This document shows positions 58,183-64,000 of a stretch of DNA of 64,000 bases, piece after piece (within the stretch, counting starts at the first letter, position 1; every line of letters starts with the position of its first letter). The notes under the pieces are model-generated. The model searched no databases. It worked only from the letters and a program-made list of their open reading frames with translations, and had not been told where the DNA came from. Both the position numbers and the translations under genes were made by a program. Source of the DNA: Persicaria tinctoria (taxonomy: Eukaryota; Streptophyta; Magnoliopsida; Caryophyllales; Polygonaceae); NCBI GenBank assembly GCA_037127255.1, contig JBANSL010000016.1, positions 9,054,501 to 9,118,500 of the forward strand, given 5' to 3'.

Positions 58183-61100
58183 AAATATATAAAACACATA
58201 ACTAGTTAGGAGGAGCTTGAGGGTCTGGCGGTCGAGTTCTTTTCTAAGCTGTACACTGAAGAGGATAGAGCGGAACCGGCGCCGAGTATAACGGCGGATT
58301 TTCCACAGGTTGAGGGGTGCCGGTGGGAGGCCGTGTGTTGCCCTGTGTCTAGGGAGGAGATTTGGCTCGCTGTTAAGGAGATGGGTGCGCTCAAGGCACC
58401 GGGAATCGATGGGTTCCAGCCCCTATTTTTCCAAAAATTCTGGGATGTGGTGGGCAATGATACAGTGGATCTGGTTAGGGAGTTTTTTAGATTGTGCGTT
58501 CTTCCTGCGGGCCTGCATGATACACTGATAACCCTCCTGCCGAAGGTTGGAAAACCTGATCGTCTAACTCAGTTTAGGGGCATCAGTTTGTGCAACGTGT
58601 GCTACAAGATCATTACGAAGATCTTGACGAAGCGTCTTCAGCCTTTAATTGGCGATTTGGTGAGTCCGATGCAAGGTAGCTTTATCCCTGGGAGGTTGAT
58701 TACTGACAATATTGTTATCGCCCAAGAAGTGATTCACTCCATGAGAGGTAAAAAAGGAAGGAAAGGGTGGATTTGTCTCAAGTTAGATTTGGAGAAGGCG
58801 TATGATCGTCTTAACTGGAACTTCATTGAAGAGACTTTGAGATGGGCCAGGTTTCCCGATTGTTGGATTAGGTGGATTATGGAGTGTGTTAGGAGCCCGA
58901 GAATGCAAGTGCTGTGGAATGGTGAAGTTTCGAGCCAATTCGTCCCTACGCGAGGCATCCGACAAGGTGATCCGATCTCCCCTTATATTTTTGTCATTTG
59001 TCTGGAACGCCTGGCGCACATGATCAATATCCTGGTGTCGGAAGGCAAGTGGAAACCGGTGAAGGTGGCACGAAATGCTCCTCCTCTATCTCACCTTTTC
59101 TTCGCGGATGATATTTTATTATTCGCGGAGGCTTCGGTAAGTCAGGTTAGAGTGATTAGTGATTGCTTGAGGTCCTTTTGCGATGCGTCCGGGCAGAAGG
59201 TGAGTCTGGCTAAATCCAAGTTCTTCGTCTCGAGCAACGTTGGGGAGGAGTTGATTAGAAAGATTGAACAAGAGAGCGGCATCGTAGCTACTAAGAACCT
59301 TGGCTCCTACCTTGGTGTTCCGTTACTCCATGGGAGAATCAAAGGGGCTGACTTTGACGGTGTGGTCCAGAAGCTTGCTTCCAAACTCGCGGGTTGGAAG
59401 ACGAATACGCTCAGTTTTGCCGGGCGTGTTACCCTCACGAAGTCGGTGTTGTGTGCGATACCTAACTATTGTATGGGAGCGGTGCGCTTCCCAGTCGAAG
59501 TTTGTAAAAGGATGGATAAATTTTGTCGCCGTTTCATCTGGGGCTCTTCTGATATGAAGAGAAAGGTTCACAAGGTGGCGTGGGATGAGTTGACTAAGCC
59601 TAAGGAATTTGGCGGGTTAGGGGTGAAGGACATGGAAACGCTGAACCTTGCACTTGTTGCTAAGCTCGGCTGGAGGTTCATCATGGGGCAGGATTGCCCT
59701 TGGAGGGATGTCCTTATTGGGAAGTACATGGGCACGGCGTTGGGCCCGTCGACAAGGGCGTCTCACGTTTGGAAGGGCATCAGGAAGGGGCTTAGTGAGG
59801 TGGTGAATCCGGGTCTTGCTTGGAATATCCGAAGCGGGAATAATGTGCTGTTCTGGGAGGACTGTTGGGTGGGTGATAGTCCACTGCAACACCTGAGTAA
59901 GGGGGATCAAATTGCGGATCCAGGGATCTCGGTGGCTGAGATGTGGTGTCCGGGAAGAGGATGGAAATGGGAGCGAATGAAGGATGTACTCCCGGCTCAA
60001 GTGCTGCTGAAACTGGCCTCGGTTGCAGTCACGGAAGGTGAGGACATACCCTGCTGGAAGTATTCGAAGGATGGGGAGTATACCACCAACACCGGCTACT
60101 TGTCGATTGGCAGTTGGCAGGAATGGGCGGATGGAGATAGAGGTTTCTTCCGTGCTATCTGGAAACTGCAGGTGAATGAAAGAGTTCGGCATTTTGTGTG
60201 GCTAATAAGCAAAGGAGGTGTGCTCAATAACATGGAACGCGTGCGAAGAGGCTTCAGTAATACCTCTCTTTGCCCCATTTGTAAATCTAATTATGAATCT
60301 CTTGAACATATGTTTAGGGACTGTGGTACTGCTAAAGTCTTTTGGTCGCAGGTGAAGCAAGGGAATGGGGCGAGGTCCTTCTGAGAGCAACCATTTGCGA
60401 CTTGGCTGAGAGCTAATATTATGGTCTCCGACGATCGGGGAGGAGAGGCCAACTGGAGCGCCTTGTTTGCAGTCGCTATTTGGAGACTTTGGAAGAGGCG
60501 TAACTTCGCGGTGTTCAATGCGGAGGTGCAGGAACGAGGTCGTCGAGTACAAGAAAGTCGTTGCTGCTGCGGGCATAGCTGGGCAGAGGAGGAAGGTGCT
60601 GAGAAGCATTAGCTGGGAGAAACCGCAGTTGGGGTGGGTGAAGTTAAACACTGATGGAGCGCGGAGGAGTGATGCCTGTGCTGTTGCTGGCGGCGTTTTA
60701 AGGAACGAGGAAGGTGCTTGGTTAGGAGGATTTGCGTACAATATCGGAGCGTGCTCGGCTAGTACTGCGGAATGTTGGGGTATACTCAAAGGTCTGGAGA
60801 TGGCCTGGAACTTTGGCCTGAGGAGGATACAGCTCGAGTCAGATTCGGAAGTGGTAATTGGGTTGCTGTCGAAGAAGGTTAAACCTTCCCACCCTTTGTA
60901 CAGCCTGGTAACGTGTTGCCATGGCTTCCTTTGTAGAGACTGGCTTGTCCAGACTCGTCATGTATTTCGTGAGGCAAACGTTGCGGCTGATGCTATCATA
61001 AATTTTGCTTTTTCTTTACCGGTCGGTCTCCACATGTTGAAGGAGCCACCGGACTGTTCTCTCGCTTTTCTTTTGGGTGATTCCAAGGGTTCGTCGAGCT

Positions 61101-61213
61101 CTCGGTTTTGCTCTGTGTAACTCTGTTCTCCTGTTTTGCGCTTAATTGATGGCTTTGGGGAGCCCTTTCCCCAGTTTTCTCACCAAAAAAAAAAGAAATA
61201 TATTGACACATAA
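58183..61213 (+). mobile_element. 5'-truncated L1-type LINE, second lineage
   Basis: The insert (about 58202-61195) is bounded by similar sequences, AAATATATAAAACACATAA at 58183-58201 and AAATATATTGACACATAA at 61196-61213, an aged target duplication. It ends in a poly-A run at about 61185-61194. It is more GC-rich than its surroundings and codes for RT, zf-RVT and RNase H, without the endonuclease. The protein is clearly different from the 11/42/52 kb family but matches the short 35 kb fragment, so at least two LINE lineages are present. Confidence 0.88.
58215..61120 (+). pseudogene. LINE reverse transcriptase-RNase H pseudogene
   Basis: Coding resemblance starts near 58215 (EGLAVEFFSKLYTEEDRAE) and is open to a TGA at 60382-60384. 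RT motifs are LKAPGIDGFQPLFFQKFW, FRGISLCNVCYKIITK, GSFIPGRLITDNIVIAQE, LDLEKAYDRLNW, GIRQGDPISPYIF and the catalytic FFADD. A zf-RVT block (CPICKSNYESLEHMFRDC) follows. After the stop the frame continues to about 60530, then shifts by one. RNase H with LNTDGA, STAECWGI, LESDSE and ANVAADA then runs to 61120. One stop plus one frameshift and the missing N-terminus make it non-functional. Confidence 0.9.
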
Positions 61214-62023
61214 GTATATATCTCAATTCTCAAGCATTAACCTAAATTTAAAAATTATTATTTAAAATACTAAAATACCCCTTGGAAATAATTAAGTCAA
61301 TTAGGTTGGCCACCACAATGTTACCGGACCATATATACTATTCAAATTAAAATAAACGTGCTAAAATCATACTATATTCTCACAAAGGTTAGACCCAATA
61401 TTATGTGAATTAGTGCTCAAACATTCAATATGCCGATTATTTAAACTATATATGGAGAAGTAACTACATATGTACATATAAACAATTAAACATATATATA
61501 GCTCCGTCAAAAAAAATAAAAAATCATTAAGGTCGGTACATTTTGCTTTAGATATTTTTTGATGAATTGCTTTAGATGTTTAAGATTCACACACTTGTAA
61601 ATGGATCCGATTCCTTTGCACACTAAATTTTAAGCTTATATAAATTATACTCAGTATAATATAAGATGGAATTCAATTTTTATTTATAGGTTTATTTTTT
61701 TATAGGTTTCACTCCTTCACCGTCTTACCTACTTTTTACGAGATCAACACAGTAGCGAATAAGATTGTCAGTTTAAAGTTGACTAATCCGCTTCTTCAAC
61801 CCCCTCCTAAATAATCGCAATCTTAGATGAATGATGTATCTGATCAGACTTGACATCATCTAAATAGTTATCTTTTCAAAATAAATACATATTTATATAT
61901 TTATTTTGATGGAATATATATGTGTATATACTTGCTAGACTAGGAGTATCGTATATATGATGATTCACCGAAATATTCGAAAAATAAATTGACCTTGTCG
62001 TATCAAGGCTCCGTAGTCCGTAC
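61214..62023. other. Spacer upstream of the F-box gene
   Basis: AT-rich DNA with no gene. It provides the promoter region of the F-box/LRR gene. No other repeats were resolved. Confidence 0.4.
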
Positions 62024-62030
62024 TATAAAA
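62024..62030 (+). promoter_or_regulatory. TATA box of the F-box gene
   Basis: TATAAAA lies 60 bp upstream of the chosen ATG at 62090, leaving a leader of about 30-35 nt. This supports that ATG as the start. Confidence 0.6.
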
Positions 62031-62089
62031 ATTCCATTCCAACACTTCCCACAAACGTCCCACAAAATAGGGTAGGTCAAAACTCGAAG

Positions 62090-63903
62090 ATGGACCCCTA
62101 CCACCACCTTCATCAAGGTCGTGATCAAGATGAAGATGAAGATCAAGATCAAGATCAACTTTCACAAGTAAATTCAGATGAAATTCAACAATGCGTTGAT
62201 TCAGATAGGCTCAGCGATCTCCCTGATTCCGTCCTCCACCAAATCCTCTCCCTCCTCCCCACCCTCTCCGTCGTCCAGGCCTCCGGCGTCTCCTCCCAGT
62301 GGCACCGCCTCTCACTCGACCATCTCCGCCATGCCTCCTCTTTCGACTTCGGTGACGCCTTCTCCGGGCGCCTCCCGCGCCGCCAAGACTTCTCCGCCGC
62401 CGTCTCCTCCCTCATCTACCGCCACTCCGGCCCCCGGATCCGCCGCTTCCGGCTCACCTTCAACCCCGGCGCCGCTGCAGGCCACAGGTCCGCCGCGGCG
62501 GGATGGATAGAGTTCGCGGCCGCGCGCGGCGTAGAGGAACTCGACCTCGACTTCTGCTGCCACATCCGCCACCACTTCCTGTCCGCTGGCGACTACGTCA
62601 TCGGCCGTAGCGAGGCCTTCGAGCTCCCCGCCGATGCTCTCTCCTACTGCGCCGAGACGCTCATTCGTCTCAGCCTCAGCCGATGCATCCTCACCGTGCC
62701 GCCTGACCTCTCAGACCTCCCTCGCCTCAGATCGCTCCGCCTCCGCGACGTTCACGTAACCAATACGATGCTCGAATCGCTGCTCTCCAGCTCCCTCGTC
62801 CTCGAGGAGCTGGTGCTGCGGGAGTGCGGATCCCTGACTCGGATCCGTGTCGACTCGCAACCGAATCTGGAGACCGTAACCGTCTACGAGTGCCCTAACG
62901 CCTCCTCCGTCGAGCTTTCAGGTCGGAGGATCCGATCTGTACTCCTCAGCGCTGGCCATCTGGAATCGTGCGTTTTCGATGATGTTGAATTGCTGGAGGC
63001 GGCGTTCATCGGAACCAGAGGAGACGAATTCGGCGGAGTTCTGTACATTTTCATGGAGGCTCTTGCTAGCGTCTCGCATGTCCATCGGCTTGCTTTGTAC
63101 CTAGGTCACCTTGTGGTAAGTCAATTTTCACCAATTGCGATCTGAAATTGGAGAAATTGGATCCGATCTTGTTCTGAATTTTCTTGCGTTGAGATGTTTA
63201 TATGCTCTGCAGCCGAGTTTGGTGAAGGATTTGGGAGTGAATTTCAGCAATTTGAGGCAACTGGAGCTTGTAAACAGTCCACTGTTCGGACTCTTCAGCA
63301 CTGATGTGTTCTGCTTCTTCAACCAATGCAGTTGTCCAGTTCTGGAGAATGTCACTGTCGAGGTAAGTTCGATCTGAGATTTTGATTTCCATGTTGCCAA
63401 TAATCATCACTGTGGAGCTCACTTGCAGATCAATCCGCAAGAAGCGTTTGGATGAATCACACATTTTTCAATCCGATTTGTCTCTGCATTGGCTGACTAA
63501 TTGAATGTTGCATACATCAAATTCGTAGCTTTGTACAATCTCCAACGACGACGACTCCATGTTGGAGTTCCGGACTCCAAAGGTTAAGCCACCAAAATGT
63601 GTGTTCAATTGCCTGAAGAATGTGAAGCTAATCAATTTTGGAAACAGTAAGACAGGCATAGAACTCGCGGCTTATTTCATTGAGAGGGCTCCGGTTTTGG
63701 AGGAAATGGCGCTGGTTGCTCCACCGAGAGCGAGCCAAGAGAAGGGCACGAATGACTGCGTGCCACATCGTCTCCACGAAGCGATTCTCAGGTTTCCGAA
63801 GAGCTCACCGAGTGCTAGGGTTGTAGCTCGAGAGCGCGATGAACATGACAGTTTGCTAGATTTGCTGATAAAACACCATGTTGCTGATGTTTATAACAGA
63901 TGA
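62090..63903 (+). CDS. F-box/LRR (FBD-like) protein
   Basis: Exons are 62090-63115, 63213-63362 and 63529-63903, with GT-AG introns, giving 516 residues. The N-terminus has a Gln/Asp/Glu tract encoded by a short repeat. The F-box (DRLSDLPDSVLHQILSLLP, then VVQASGVSSQWHRL) spans about residues 40-80. Diverged leucine-rich repeats follow (LIRLSLSRCIL, LPRLRSLRLRDVHV, LVLEELVLRECGSL, PNLETVTVYECP). The C-terminal part (PVLENVTVELCTISND, LKNVKLINF, AAYFIERAPVLEEMAL) resembles FBD-type domains. Such proteins link a substrate to the SKP1-cullin ubiquitin ligase through the F-box. The target is unknown and the family is large, so no symbol is given. The first exon is markedly GC-rich compared with the flanking DNA. 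Confidence 0.88.
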
Positions 63904-64000
63904 TGCTATCAAAGATTCAAATTGATTTGGTTGAAATTTTGACCAAGCTGTACTAATATTTGTGTTGGGGTTTTGGGGGTCATTTTCCGAAAATATTTGG

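Noticed and set aside
59617..60789. Long open frames antisense to the LINE at 58-61 kb
   Set aside because: They are shadows of the GC-rich RT/RNase H coding strand and have no recognisable motif.
62178..62575. Alternative frames in the F-box first exon
   Set aside because: Their Pro/Ser- or Glu-rich readings come from GC-rich codon bias. Only the 62090 frame has F-box and LRR motifs and continues through two introns.

Overview
The window is nuclear DNA from a flowering plant, almost certainly a eudicot. Seven intron-bearing genes encode plant-type proteins, including a chloroplast-targeted ribosomal protein, a RABD2-type Rab, a class II HD-Zip factor and an F-box/LRR protein. AT-rich intergenic DNA is packed with plant transposons: L1-type LINEs with a C-terminal RNase H domain, Stowaway and PIF-type MITEs, hAT and MULE non-autonomous elements, Helitrons and SINE-like sequences. 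I cannot place the species from sequence alone. All exon models were built by hand from splice signals, reading frame and recalled family resemblance. No database search was run.

Gene-rich half (2-30 kb). In order: exosome cap subunit RRP4 (minus, 7 exons), plastid ribosomal protein bL19c (plus, 5 exons), a 1001-residue CDC7-like protein kinase (plus, 16 exons), an RGG-box RNA-binding protein of the RGGA/HABP4 family (plus, 7 exons) and a RABD2/Rab1 GTPase (minus, 8 exons, last intron apparently GC-AG). These are housekeeping functions: RNA turnover, plastid translation, DNA replication control, mRNA binding and ER-Golgi traffic. They are not an operon-like system. The kinase promoter has E2F and site II motifs that fit S-phase expression.

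Transposon-rich half (30-62 kb). Only one gene lies inside it, a class II HD-Zip transcription factor (minus, 39.4-40.6 kb). An F-box/LRR gene (plus, 62.1-63.9 kb) closes the window. Between them are a 3 kb MULE-like element with long inverted arms and a 9-bp target duplication, several hAT elements with 8-bp duplications, two Helitron-like elements, nested Stowaway MITEs and several 5'-truncated LINE copies. Every LINE copy is broken by truncation, stops or frameshifts, and none retains an endonuclease domain.

Most unusual structures. (1) A Helitron-like element at 5.6-7.9 kb holds eleven tandem copies of its own 5'-end module and stops 127 bp before the bL19c start codon. (2) A duplicated locus near 0.9-1.4 kb preserves both the empty and the MITE-filled version of one site. 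(3) Two unrelated hAT elements each carry a tRNA-like Pol III promoter module. (4) The CDC7-like kinase has a duplicated exon module and DFN in place of DFG. I found no evidence of a wholly new multi-gene system.
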